In this document: positions 6,944 to 15,616 of the stretch, piece after piece
How the letters are laid out: each line of letters begins with the position of its first letter
Position numbering within the stretch: position 1 is the first letter of the stretch
Source: Kitasatospora sp. DSM 101779
GTDB taxonomy: Bacteria; Actinomycetota; Actinomycetes; Streptomycetales; Streptomycetaceae
Assembly (NCBI RefSeq): GCF_025655475.1
Contig: NZ_JAHTIK010000001.1
Location: 2,174,309 to 2,225,422 of the forward strand
Reading direction: 5' to 3'
DNA: 51,114 nt
Notes under the pieces: model-generated
The model's input: only the letters and a program-made list of their open reading frames with translations
What the model was told of the DNA's origin: nothing
Databases searched by the model: none
Made by a program: the position numbers and the translations under genes

Positions 6944-9666
6944 GTCGCCCGCCCGGTCGGCGCCGACCGGCTCCCTGCGAGCCGGCTGTAGATCCGTTCC
7001 GGGGTCAGCGGCAGCGCACGGTGCCGGACGCCCGTGGCGTCGTGCAGCGCGTTCGCCAGCGCCGGGGCCACCGGGTTGATGCAGCACTCCGCCATCCCCT
7101 TCGACCTCATCGGCCCGAAGGAGTCCGACGACTCCACGAGGAGGACCTCGGTGCGGGGGACGTCGGCGAAGGTGGGGATGCGGTAGTTGCGGAAGTTCGG
7201 GTTGACCATGACCCCGTCGGCATCGACGTGGTGGTTCTCGGTCAGCGCGAAGCCGATCCCCTGGGCGACACCGCCCTCGACCTGTCCGCGGACCTGTGCG
7301 GGGTTGATCACCACCGCGGCATCGGTCGCCTGGACGCTGCGGAGGACCCGGATCTCGCCCGTCACCCGGTGAACGGCGATCCGGAACCCCTGCGTGTTGG
7401 AGGTGACGCTCCGCGGCGACCCGTAGGCCCTGCGGGCGGCGGTGAAGCGGATCCCGCGGGCCCGGGCCAGTGCGACGAGCTCGGCCAGGGACACCCGCCG
7501 GTCGCCGCAGAGGACGCCGTCGTCGTCCATCGAGCACAGGACGACGTGGACGCCCGTATGTGCGGCGGCGAACTCCAGGATGCGGTCGCGCACGGCGTTG
7601 GCCGCCCGCAGCACCGCGTTGCCGGCCACGAAGAGGCCGGCGCTCGCGAAGGCGCCGGTGTCGAAGCCCGTGCGGTCGGTGTCGGACTGGACCAGGCGGA
7701 TCCGCGACGGCGTCGTGCCCAATTGGTTGGCCGCGATCTGCACATGGGCGGTCGAAGTGCCCTCGCCGAACTCGACCGTCCCGACCGACAGTTCGTAGAC
7801 GAGGTCGTCGCCGAGCGTGACCCAGGCCTCCGAGGTGTGGTCGGTCGGCGGCGCGGTCTCGTGCAGCGAACTCGCCACGCCCGTCCCGACGAGCCACTCC
7901 GGACCGGGCGGCGGCTCGTCCGCCGAACGGGCCAGGGCCTCGTCCACCAGGTCGATGCACTTCCCGAGTCCGTCCTCGGTGAACAGCACGTCGTCGGGGC
8001 CGTCGTGCAGGGCGACGAGCGGATCGCCCGGGCGCACGATGTTGCGCCGCCGCAGTTCGAGCGGGTCGATGTGCAACGCGCGGGCCAGCTCGTCCATCGC
8101 CGACTCCACGGCGAACGCCGGCTGCGTCATCCCGTAGCCGCGCAGGGCCCCGCTCGGAACGGTGTTCGTGTAGACGGAGAAGGCGTCGTACCTCTTGTTG
8201 GGGCAGCGGTAGATCATGACGGCCGCGCCGCCCGCGAACAGCGTCTCGCCGCCGTGGTTGCCGTAGGCGCCCGTGTTCGACACGTTGCGGACCTGGAAGG
8301 CCGTGAGCGTGCCGTCCGCCTTCGCCCCGAGCCGGACGGTCAGCGTCATCGGGTGCCTGGGCGAGGCGGTGGTGAACTCCTCCTCGCGGGTGTACTCGAA
8401 GCAGACCGGCCGGCCGGTATCGAGGGTGGCGAGCGCGACCAGGTCCTCCGAGATCACCTCCTGCTTGCCGCCGAAGCCGCCGCCGACGCGTTTGCAGAAC
8501 ACCCGGAGCTGGTCCGGGCGCAACGCGAAGAGGTAGGCGAGTTTGACCTTCGCGATGGACGGCGACTGCGAACTGGTGCGGACGTTCAGCCGGCCGTCCT
8601 CCATCCAGGCGATCGATCCGTGGGTCTCGAGGTGCGCGTGCTGCACCCGCGGCGAGGAGTACGTGCCCTCGTGGATCACATCGGCCTCGGCGAACCCCGC
8701 GTCCACGTCACCGATGTGCGAGTGGAGTTCGAGCAGGATGTTGTGGACGGGATCGCGGACGAAGGGATCCGCCGAGCCGTGCAGCTGGGGCGCCCCCTCG
8801 GCCATGGCCTCCTCCGGGTCGAACACCGCCGGCAGCGGCTCGTAGTCGACGACGACCCGCCGACAGCCCTCCTCCGCCGCGGCCACCGTGTCGGCCAGGA
8901 CGGCGACGACGCGCTGGCCGACGAAGCGCACCGTGTCGTCGAGGACGAAGGTGTCGTCCGGATCGACGAGGTGGTCGGTGTGGATCGCCGTGGTGAAGCG
9001 TTTGCGCGGCACGTCCTCCCAGGTGTAGACCCGCTGCACGCCGGGGACGGCGAGCGCGGCGCTCTTGTCGATCGACACGATCCGGGCGTGCGCGTGCGGC
9101 GAGTGCAGGACCTTGAGGTGCAGCATGCCGTCGATGTGGGTGTCCATCGTGAACTCGGCGCGGCCGGTCACCACGTCGTCGGCCGCCGGCGCACTGACGC
9201 TCGTCCCGACGGCCTTCCCGGGCGCGGCCGTCTCCACACCGGCGACGCCCCGCACCGCGTCCTCGATCGCCCGGTAGCCCGTGCACCGGCAGAGGTTGCC
9301 CTTCAACGCCCGTGGCAGGTCGTTCTTCTGGGCCTCGGTGAAGGTGGCCGACGTCATGATCATCCCTGCGGTGCAGAAGCCGCACTGGAAACCCGGGGCG
9401 TCACGGAAGCGGCGCTGCATCGGGTGCAGGTTCCCCGGTGATCCGAGCCCCTCGATCGTCGTCACCGCACGGCCCTCCGCGCGGAAGGCGGGGGTGATGC
9501 AGCTGTGCACCGGGCTCCCGTCCAGCCACACCGTGCAGGCGCCGCAGTCGCCCGCGTCACAGCCCTTCTTGACGCCGTGGTGGCCGAGTTGCCGGAGGAA
9601 GGTGCGCAGGCACTGGCCGGGGGCCGGTTCCTCGTCGAAGCGCCTGCCGTTCACGATGTAGGTCAT
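6940..9666 (-). CDS. Molybdenum hydroxylase, fused [2Fe-2S] and Mo-cofactor subunits
   Basis: A 908-residue member of the xanthine dehydrogenase/CO dehydrogenase family. Residues ~1-155 are a complete small subunit: a plant-type [2Fe-2S] site (CDAGDCGACTVW...C) and a second [2Fe-2S] site (CGFCTAGM...GNLCRCTGY). The rest is the Mo-pterin subunit, with RVGGGFGGKQE for cofactor binding and a probable catalytic Glu near residue 860 in SKGMAECC, where xanthine dehydrogenases have a GE motif. There is no FAD domain between them; that activity is the preceding gene. Such enzymes hydroxylate N-heterocycles or aldehydes with water. ATG 9666 overlaps the previous stop, and the next gene overlaps this stop. 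No XdhC or MobA-type maturation gene is adjacent. Substrate unknown. Confidence 0.93.
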   Translation of the reverse strand: MTYIVNGRRFDEEPAPGQCLRTFLRQLGHHGVKKGCDAGDCGACTVWLDGSPVHSCITPAFRAEGRAVTTIEGLGSPGNLHPMQRRFRDAPGFQCGFCTAGMIMTSATFTEAQKNDLPRALKGNLCRCTGYRAIEDAVRGVAGVETAAPGKAVGTSVSAPAADDVVTGRAEFTMDTHIDGMLHLKVLHSPHAHARIVSIDKSAALAVPGVQRVYTWEDVPRKRFTTAIHTDHLVDPDDTFVLDDTVRFVGQRVVAVLADTVAAAEEGCRRVVVDYEPLPAVFDPEEAMAEGAPQLHGSADPFVRDPVHNILLELHSHIGDVDAGFAEADVIHEGTYSSPRVQHAHLETHGSIAWMEDGRLNVRTSSQSPSIAKVKLAYLFALRPDQLRVFCKRVGGGFGGKQEVISEDLVALATLDTGRPVCFEYTREEEFTTASPRHPMTLTVRLGAKADGTLTAFQVRNVSNTGAYGNHGGETLFAGGAAVMIYRCPNKRYDAFSVYTNTVPSGALRGYGMTQPAFAVESAMDELARALHIDPLELRRRNIVRPGDPLVALHDGPDDVLFTEDGLGKCIDLVDEALARSADEPPPGPEWLVGTGVASSLHETAPPTDHTSEAWVTLGDDLVYELSVGTVEFGEGTSTAHVQIAANQLGTTPSRIRLVQSDTDRTGFDTGAFASAGLFVAGNAVLRAANAVRDRILEFAAAHTGVHVVLCSMDDDGVLCGDRRVSLAELVALARARGIRFTAARRAYGSPRSVTSNTQGFRIAVHRVTGEIRVLRSVQATDAAVVINPAQVRGQVEGGVAQGIGFALTENHHVDADGVMVNPNFRNYRIPTFADVPRTEVLLVESSDSFGPMRSKGMAECCINPVAPALANALHDATGVRHRALPLTPERIYSRLAGSRSAPTGRAT

Positions 9667-10490
9667 GCCGGGCCCCCGGCCGTGAGTTCGCGGCGAATCT
9701 CTTCGGCGAAGTGCTGTGTGAGGTGGCGGCGGTGGTCCGGGGTCCCGTTGGGGTCCGCGAACCAGAGTCCGTCGGGGATCGCGTCGACGCTGCGCCGCAG
9801 GGTCTCGGCGTCGGGCACGCTGTCGAAGGCCAGGCGCACCGGCCGGGTGGTGCCGGCGGTGACGGTGAGCAGCAGGTCGCCCGTTCCCGGCGTCCGGGTG
9901 CCGATGAGGAAGACCGTCGAACGGCCGAGGCGGGTCAGCGAGAAGCGGCGGTGCGCGGTGCGCTTCCGCAGGGCGCGCGCGGGGATGTCGATGCGCCGCA
10001 GGATCTCCCCGGGCGCGAGGACGTTCCGGTTGTTCCCGGTGACGAAGTCCTGGGCGTCGACGGTGCGCACCGACCCGTCGCGGGCCCACAGTTCGTACCG
10101 CGCATCGAGCGCGACCGTCAGCGTGATCATCGGGCCGGCCGGCAGCGACATGCAGATGTTGCCGCCGACGGTCGCCGAGTTCCAGACCTTGAACGAGGAC
10201 AGGAACGCCTCGCAGGCCGTCGCCAGCAGGGGGCCGGCCGTCCAGTCGTCGGGCGGCTCGAAGGCGTAGAGGTCACGGACGGTGCACGTGGCACCGATGG
10301 TGAGGCCCGTGTCGCTGGGGACGAGCGGGTCCCACCGTAACGACGTCAGGTCGATCAGGCGCCTGAGGTGCGGCTGCTCCACGGAGTACAGCCATGTTCC
10401 GCCGGCGAGCCAGGCGTCGCCCTCACGCCAGTCCGCACCCGGGTGGTCGGCCGGCAGCCGCACGACTTCGGTAATGGTGTTGAGGTCCAT
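9663..10490 (-). CDS. FAD-binding subunit of the molybdenum hydroxylase
   Basis: A 275-residue protein of the CoxM/XdhB type. It has the FAD pyrophosphate motif WLAGGTWLYS (about residues 27-36), the second FAD site SATVGGNICMSLPAG (about 105-119) and a C-terminal CO-dehydrogenase flavoprotein domain. It passes electrons from the Fe-S clusters of the fused large subunit to an acceptor. Leu51 is encoded by TTA (10338-10340 on the complement), the codon that needs the bldA tRNA in Streptomyces, so expression may be tied to development. ATG 10490 is chosen over an in-frame TTG at 10559. The ribosome site is weak. First gene of a three-gene overlapping operon. Confidence 0.92.
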   Translation of the reverse strand: MDLNTITEVVRLPADHPGADWREGDAWLAGGTWLYSVEQPHLRRLIDLTSLRWDPLVPSDTGLTIGATCTVRDLYAFEPPDDWTAGPLLATACEAFLSSFKVWNSATVGGNICMSLPAGPMITLTVALDARYELWARDGSVRTVDAQDFVTGNNRNVLAPGEILRRIDIPARALRKRTAHRRFSLTRLGRSTVFLIGTRTPGTGDLLLTVTAGTTRPVRLAFDSVPDAETLRRSVDAIPDGLWFADPNGTPDHRRHLTQHFAEEIRRELTAGGPA

Positions 10491-10701
10491 GGGAATCGAT
10501 CTCGGCTCACTGAACCCGTCGAATCCGACGGGTCGCGACAGGCGCCGGGAGCGGCACAACCTCGAGCGACAGAGTCATGTTCCGGCCGCTGCGGTCGAGC
10601 TGTTCGAGGAGGGACCGGCGGGCGCTGGATTACCTTCCGAGCGTATCGCAGAAGGGGTCGGCAGGTGCGGCCGGACGGCCCCGGCGGTCTGCGGGCCGTA
10701 G
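10489..10701 (+). pseudogene. Decayed N-terminal fragment of a TetR regulator
   Basis: In this plus-strand frame, residues encoded at about 10531-10668 read as a worn TetR helix-turn-helix: GRDRRRERHNLERQ, AAAVELFEEG, SERIAEGVG. Family members have GRRERKK.TR, DAALELFEERG and ERIAEAAGVS. The recognition helix and the whole ligand domain are missing, the frame stops at 10701, and one Leu is TTA (10630-10632). The fragment is divergent from the Mo-hydroxylase operon, exactly where its own repressor would sit. It lies antisense to the 3' tail of pfkB. A remnant, not a functional gene. Confidence 0.6.
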
Positions 10702-11657
10702 GCCTCGGTCAGCCGGTGCAGGAAGTCGGCCGGGTCGAAGCGGTACTCCTGGGTGCCGACCGCCTCCAGGGCCAGGGTGGCGAGCAGGCACCCGACCCGG
10801 GCGGCGGCGAGCACGGGCAGTCGCCAGACCGTCCCGGCCAGGAAGCCGGCCCGGAAGGCGTCGCCGACGCCGGTCGGGTCGGCCGCGGCCCGCTCGGGCG
10901 GCGGGGCGGTGTGCACGGGCGGCCCGCCCCGGCACTCGATCCGGACGCCGTCGGCGCCGAGCGTGGTGATCCAGCTGCCGACCAGCCGGAGCACCTGCTC
11001 CGCCGTCAGCCCGGTCTTGCGCAGTAGCAGTTCCCGCTCGTACGCGTTGGTGAACAGCAGCTCGGCACCCTCGACGAGCTGCGCGATCTCCTCGCCGTCG
11101 AGCCGGGCGAGCTGCTGGGACGGGTCGGCGGCGAACGGGATCCCGGCCCGGCGGCACTCCTCGGTACGGCGGCGCATGGCCGCCGGATCGTCCGGGCCGA
11201 CCAGGACCAGCCGGGCGGGCCCGGTGCGGGCGAGCACCCCCGGGAGGTCGATCTCCGCGGCGCGGACCATCGCGCCCGGGTAGAAGGAGGCGATCTGGTT
11301 CTGCTCCCGGTCGGTGGTGCACAGGAAGCGCGCGGTGAACAGGTCCGGCACGGTCAGCACCCCGGTGGTGTCGACGCCGTTGGCGCGCAGCCAGGCGTCG
11401 TACTCGGCGTGGTCGGCACCGGCGGCGCCGACCAGCACCGGGGCGAGCCCGAGCCGGCCGAGGCCGACGGCGATGTTGGCGCCGACACCGCCGCGCCGCA
11501 CCTCCAGCCCGCCGACCAGGAACGACAGCGAGACCCGGTCCAGCCGGTCGGGCAGCAGCTGCTCGGCGATCGACCCGGGGAACTCCATCAGGTGGTCGGT
11601 GGCGATGGAGCCGCTGACGACGATCCGCCCGGCGGGGTCGTGTGCGGTGGTGGTCAC
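10575..11657 (-). CDS. PfkB-family sugar or nucleoside kinase with run-on C-terminus
   Basis: A 360-residue ribokinase-fold kinase. The N-terminal signature is GGVGANIAVGLGRLG (about residues 56-70). The C-terminal signature with catalytic Asp is DPTGVGDAFRAGFLAG (about 260-275). The family includes ribokinase and adenosine kinase; the phosphoacceptor cannot be told from sequence. Conserved PfkB sequence seems to end near VRPHLP, around base 10670. The last ~27 residues (PSAIRSEG... SSTAAAGT) are antisense to the TetR fragment, which suggests the native stop was lost in a rearrangement. GTG 11657 follows AAAGGA. It is the last gene of the ABC/LLM operon. Confidence 0.9.
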   Translation of the reverse strand: MTTTAHDPAGRIVVSGSIATDHLMEFPGSIAEQLLPDRLDRVSLSFLVGGLEVRRGGVGANIAVGLGRLGLAPVLVGAAGADHAEYDAWLRANGVDTTGVLTVPDLFTARFLCTTDREQNQIASFYPGAMVRAAEIDLPGVLARTGPARLVLVGPDDPAAMRRRTEECRRAGIPFAADPSQQLARLDGEEIAQLVEGAELLFTNAYERELLLRKTGLTAEQVLRLVGSWITTLGADGVRIECRGGPPVHTAPPPERAAADPTGVGDAFRAGFLAGTVWRLPVLAAARVGCLLATLALEAVGTQEYRFDPADFLHRLTEAYGPQTAGAVRPHLPTPSAIRSEGNPAPAGPSSNSSTAAAGT

Positions 11658-11684
11658 GGGGACGTCCTTTCGGCGGCGGGCCGG

Positions 11685-12791
11685 TCACCAGCCGCGGCGG
11701 GCGGCCGGGATCCGGGTGCCGTGGCGGAGGCGGGCGACCAGGGCCCGGCGCAGCTCGCGGTCGTGGTCGGTCTCGGCGGGCAGGTCGAGCTGGACGATGT
11801 CCACGCCGGCGGAGCGGAGCAGGCCGATGCGGTCGGCGACGGTGTCGGGCGAGCCGGCGTGCGCGGCGGCGAGCGAACGGCGCACGAAGGCGGCGACCTG
11901 ATCGGCACCGCCGGTGCCGTCGCGCCACGGCTCGGCGCGGCCGCGTTCGCGGTCCCGGTCGAGCTGGACGGCCTCGGCGAAGCGGTGGGCGCCGGGGCCT
12001 GCGGTGAGCCGCAGGGCGTCGCGCCGCAGCCGGCGGACGCGCTCCCGGGCGGCCTCGTCGGTGTCGTCGAGGACGACGGTGACATGCCGCCAGATCCGCA
12101 GCGTGCGGCCGTGCCCGGCCGCGGCGGCCCGCACCTCGGCGATCCTGCGGCGGGTGTCGGGCAGCGGCAGCGGGCTCACCGCGTACACGTCGGCGTACCG
12201 GGCGGCGAGGGCGACGCCCTGCGGGGAGGAGCCGCCGAAGGAGAGCAGTTCGCCGCCCGGGTCGGGGCGCAGCCCCGGCCTGGCGCCGTGCACCCGGTAG
12301 AACTCGCCGTCGTGGTCGATGTCCTCGTCCGCCGCGAGGTAGCGCCGGAACACCTGCAGGTACTCACCGGCCCGGCGGTAGCGGTCGGCCTTGCCGAGCA
12401 GGTCGCCGTCGCGGGCGACGTCCAGGTCGCTGGAGCCGACGATCACATGGGCGGCCGCCCGGCCGCCCGAGAGCCGGTCCAGGGTGGCGAGGGCGCGGGC
12501 CGCGGCGGTGGGGGCGGCGGCGCCCACGCGGTGTGCGACGGCGAGCCGGAGCCGGTCGGTGGCGGCGAGCGCCCAGCCGGCGACCAGCCACGGGTCGGGC
12601 CAGGAGCTGGACTGCACCACGAGGGCGGAGTCGAAGCCGTCCTCCTCCAGTTCCCTCGCGGTGCGGGCGACGTGCCCGGGGTCCGCGGTGCGGTCCCGCG
12701 GATCTGGGGCGTGGCGCAGCGCCTGCCGTTCCTGCGGGGTGCGGCCGGTGACGGGGGCGGCCCGGACGCCGCCGCGGATCTCGAGTTCCAT
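11685..12791 (-). CDS. LLM-class flavin-dependent monooxygenase, SsuD-like
   Basis: A 368-residue luciferase-like (TIM barrel) flavoprotein. Features of the alkanesulfonate monooxygenase (SsuD/NtaA) branch are visible: ALATLDRLSGGRAAAHVIVG (phosphate-binding region), YRRAGEYLQVFRRYL, the HDGEFYRVHGARPGL strand and ELLSFGGSSPQGVALAARYADVYAVS. SsuD-type enzymes use FMNH2 and oxygen to break C-S or C-N bonds. ATG 12791 is preceded by GAGGAGG. It is 65 bases from the other LLM gene and 27 bases before pfkB, on the same transcript. No flavin reductase lies in this operon; the one at 23.8 kb is a possible but unproven donor. Confidence 0.85.
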   Translation of the reverse strand: MELEIRGGVRAAPVTGRTPQERQALRHAPDPRDRTADPGHVARTARELEEDGFDSALVVQSSSWPDPWLVAGWALAATDRLRLAVAHRVGAAAPTAAARALATLDRLSGGRAAAHVIVGSSDLDVARDGDLLGKADRYRRAGEYLQVFRRYLAADEDIDHDGEFYRVHGARPGLRPDPGGELLSFGGSSPQGVALAARYADVYAVSPLPLPDTRRRIAEVRAAAAGHGRTLRIWRHVTVVLDDTDEAARERVRRLRRDALRLTAGPGAHRFAEAVQLDRDRERGRAEPWRDGTGGADQVAAFVRRSLAAAHAGSPDTVADRIGLLRSAGVDIVQLDLPAETDHDRELRRALVARLRHGTRIPAARRGW

Positions 12792-12856
12792 CGGTGGGAC
12801 CTCCTCGGGTCGGGCAAGGGTGCGCCATAAAGGGGCGCGTGACCTGGAAGCACGCG

Positions 12857-13882
12857 CTAGCCCGCGGCGGGGCCGAGCCGGGCGAGGGTGTCGAGCAGAC
12901 GGGCCCGGCTGACGAAGACCTCCGGCGGCAGCGACACGTACAGCTGGATGGTGGTGACGCCGGGCAGGTGGTACTGCAGGATCCGCTCGCGGCACTCCTC
13001 GGGCGAGCCGCTGATGAACAGTCCGTCGACGGCCTCGTCGGGCAGCGCCTTCTGGGCGCCCTCGTGGTCGCCGGCCGCCCAGCGTTCGTGGGTCTCGGCG
13101 AGCAGGTCGCCGTTGCCGAGCCACTCGTGGAACTTCCGGTAGGGCTCGCGGTTGAGGATCCAGGCGAGGAAGGGGCGGCTGGCCCGGTGGGCGTAGTCGG
13201 TGTCCTCGGTGGGGCAGACGAACACCTTGACGACGAGTTCCTTGCCCGGCGGCTGCGGGCCGACGGCGTCCAGCACGGTGGGCAGGTCCTTGGGGAAGAG
13301 CAGGTTGGTGATGGCGCCGTCCCCCTCGGTGAAGCCGAGCCGGAGCATGCCGGGGCGCAGGGCGCCGAGGATGACCTTGACCGGCTCGGCGGGCGGGTGC
13401 GGCAGCCGGTAGCCGGTGATGGAGAAGGTGTCGAAGTCTCCGGCGACGTGCTCGCCGCGCAGCGCGCGGGTGACGAAGCGGAGCACGTCCCGGGTGCGCT
13501 TGAAGGGCTCGTCGAAGGGGATGCCGTTGATGTCGGTGACGTGTGCGGGGACGGACGCCCCGATGCCCAGCAGGACGCGCCCGGGCGCGAGTTGGGCGAG
13601 GGTGGCGGCGGTCTGGGCGAGCACCGCCGGCCCCCGGGTGTGCACCGGGACGATGCCGGTGGCGATCCGCAGGCCCGGGGACCAGGCGGCGGTGGCGGCC
13701 AGCGGGGTGAAGGCGTCCGTGCCGCCGCCCTCCGCGCTCCAGACGTCGGTGTAGCCGAGGTCGGGGAGCCGTTCGACGAGGAAGCGGTGCCGGTCGATGG
13801 TGAGGCCCGGCAGCGGCAGGGTGATGCCCCACTTCGGCGGTTCGGCCGGGGTGCGGCCGTGCGGTGGGTACGGGGCGGTCAT
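12857..13882 (-). CDS. LLM-class flavin-dependent oxidoreductase (second)
   Basis: A 341-residue luciferase-fold protein. The N-terminal barrel strand is KWGITLPLPGLTIDRH, followed by LGYTDVWSAEGGGTDAFTPLAATAA and the TGIVPVHTRGPAVLAQTAATL region that binds the isoalloxazine in F420 or FMN members. The lid SPEECRERILQYHLPGVTTIQLY and the final strand follow. It lacks the HVIVG signature of its neighbour, so the two LLMs are not recent duplicates and probably catalyse successive steps. ATG 13882 follows GGAAGGA at a rather long spacing. Either F420H2 or FMNH2 is possible. Confidence 0.82.
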   Translation of the reverse strand: MTAPYPPHGRTPAEPPKWGITLPLPGLTIDRHRFLVERLPDLGYTDVWSAEGGGTDAFTPLAATAAWSPGLRIATGIVPVHTRGPAVLAQTAATLAQLAPGRVLLGIGASVPAHVTDINGIPFDEPFKRTRDVLRFVTRALRGEHVAGDFDTFSITGYRLPHPPAEPVKVILGALRPGMLRLGFTEGDGAITNLLFPKDLPTVLDAVGPQPPGKELVVKVFVCPTEDTDYAHRASRPFLAWILNREPYRKFHEWLGNGDLLAETHERWAAGDHEGAQKALPDEAVDGLFISGSPEECRERILQYHLPGVTTIQLYVSLPPEVFVSRARLLDTLARLGPAAG

Positions 13883-13933
13883 GGCGGCGGGCGTCCTTCC
13901 CTGGACGGTTCGGTGGGCGGAGGGGCGCCGGGG

Positions 13934-15559
13934 TTACGGGCGGACCCGGACGGTGGTCAGGTCGAGGAACCAGGACTGCGGCTGGACGAGCCCCTCGACC
14001 TTCGGCGAGAGCGCCCGCGGGTTGCGGTCGTTGACGACGAACAGCCACGGCGCGTCCTGGGTGACCAGCGACAGGGCCTTGCGGTAGTCGACCTGCCGCT
14101 TCTGCCGGTCGGGCGAGGCGGAGGCGCTCGCCAGCAAGGCGTCGACCTGGGGGTTGGCGTAGTGGCCCGTCCAGAACGGGCTCTTGGAGCCGATGAACAG
14201 CGGCAGCAGCGCCTCGGACTGGAAGAGGGTCGTGGACTGGGCGATGGCGTCCGAGCCCAGCGCGACCTGGCCCTTGGCCTCGGCGCCGATCAGGGTGGAC
14301 CAGTCGGTGGTGCGCAGTTCGACCTTGATGCCGACGGCGGCGAGGTCGCGCTGGATCGCTTCGGCGATCGGCACCGGCAGCAGGTTGCCGGAGCCGCCGG
14401 TGGGCACGGTGACGGAGGTGGAGAAGCCGCCGGCGAGGCCGGCCTCGGCGAGCAGCTGCCTGGCCTTCGCCGGGTCGTGGCCGTAGGTGTCGCCGGCCGG
14501 GTCGTAGGCGAAGGTGGCCCGCGGGGCGGCCTGCTGGGCCGGGTCGGCGGTGCCGTGCAGCAGCTTCTCGGCGATGGCCTTCCGGTCGATCGCGTAGTTG
14601 GCGGCGCGGCGCACCCGGGGGTCGTTCCAGGGCGCCTTGGCGGTGTCCAGGATCCAGTACCAGAGGTGGTCGTAACTGTTGGTGGCGATCCGCACGCCGT
14701 CGGCCTTGAGGCTGTCGATGTCGTCCGGGTTCGGGTACTCGATCCAGTTGACGCCGCCGGAGCGCAGTGCGGCGGTGCGGGCCGCGGCGTCCGGCAGCGA
14801 CTTCACGACCAGCCGGTCGAGCTTCGGAGCGCCCCGCCAGTAGGACGTGTTGGCGACCAGGTCGATCTCCTTCCCCTCGGTCTGCGAGGCGAAGGCGAAC
14901 GGGCCGGTCCCGACCGGGTGCTGGGAGAAGTTCGCGGAACCGGTCTTCCGGACGCCGGTGGGGCTGGCGATCAGCACGTGCGCCAGGTCCTCCGGGAAGT
15001 GCCCGTTGGGCTCCTTGGTGACGAGTTCGACGTGGTCGGCGTCGGTCTTCCGGTACGAGATGATGTCGCCGGCGTACTCCTTCGCGGCGGCGCCCAGCGC
15101 ATCGGTGTACTCGGGGCTCTTCTTGTTGAGGTAGCGGTCCAGGTTGAAGATCACGGCGTCGGCGTCGAACGGGGTGCCGTCCTGGAAGGTGACGCCCTTG
15201 CGCAGGGTGAAGGTCCAGGTCTTCGCGTCGGCGGCGACCTGCCAGGACTCCGCCAGGGCGCCGGTGACGACCGGCGGCCGGTCGGTGTCCTTGAGCAGCT
15301 CGTAGCGGGTGAGTCCCTCGTAGATCTGGAAGCTGACGAGGCGCTTGCCCTCGAAGCCCGCACCGCCGATGACGGTGTCCGGGTTGGGCAGCTTGCCGGT
15401 CGCACCGATGACCAGGGTGCCGCCGCGGCCCGGGCCGCCGGCCGCGTCGCCCGCGCCGGCGGCGGGGTCGGCGGCGCAGCCCGCGGCCGCGATCAGGACG
15501 GCGGCGGCCGACAGTGCGCCCGCTCTGGAGCGGGCGGAGCTGGAGTGACGGTACGTCAT
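13934..15559 (-). CDS. ABC transporter substrate-binding lipoprotein (SBP_bac_5, DppA-like)
   Basis: A 541-residue extracellular receptor of the peptide/nickel/opine family. The signal peptide ends in IAAAGC with lipid-anchored Cys28. The mature part has typical family segments: YEGLTRYELLKDTDRPPVVTGALAESWQVAADAKTWTFTLRKGVTF appears as consecutive blocks GLTRYEL, LAESWQV and WTFTLRKGVTFQDGTPFDADAVIFNLDRY, then DPRVRRAANYAIDRKAIAEKLL. ATG 15559 follows ACAGGAAAA. It is encoded between the ATPase and the LLM genes of one operon and so delivers the substrate those oxygenases act on. Ligand unknown. Confidence 0.92.
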   Translation of the reverse strand: MTYRHSSSARSRAGALSAAAVLIAAAGCAADPAAGAGDAAGGPGRGGTLVIGATGKLPNPDTVIGGAGFEGKRLVSFQIYEGLTRYELLKDTDRPPVVTGALAESWQVAADAKTWTFTLRKGVTFQDGTPFDADAVIFNLDRYLNKKSPEYTDALGAAAKEYAGDIISYRKTDADHVELVTKEPNGHFPEDLAHVLIASPTGVRKTGSANFSQHPVGTGPFAFASQTEGKEIDLVANTSYWRGAPKLDRLVVKSLPDAAARTAALRSGGVNWIEYPNPDDIDSLKADGVRIATNSYDHLWYWILDTAKAPWNDPRVRRAANYAIDRKAIAEKLLHGTADPAQQAAPRATFAYDPAGDTYGHDPAKARQLLAEAGLAGGFSTSVTVPTGGSGNLLPVPIAEAIQRDLAAVGIKVELRTTDWSTLIGAEAKGQVALGSDAIAQSTTLFQSEALLPLFIGSKSPFWTGHYANPQVDALLASASASPDRQKRQVDYRKALSLVTQDAPWLFVVNDRNPRALSPKVEGLVQPQSWFLDLTTVRVRP

Positions 15560-15616
15560 GGTGTTTTCCTGTTCGTTCGGTTCGGCGGTGCCGTGGTACG
15601 GAGGGTGCGCGGGTGG

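Noticed and set aside
7021..9441. 806-codon plus-strand frame opposite the Mo hydroxylase
   Set aside because: Shadow of the Mo-pterin gene, with no recognisable motifs and skewed Arg/Asp/Val composition.
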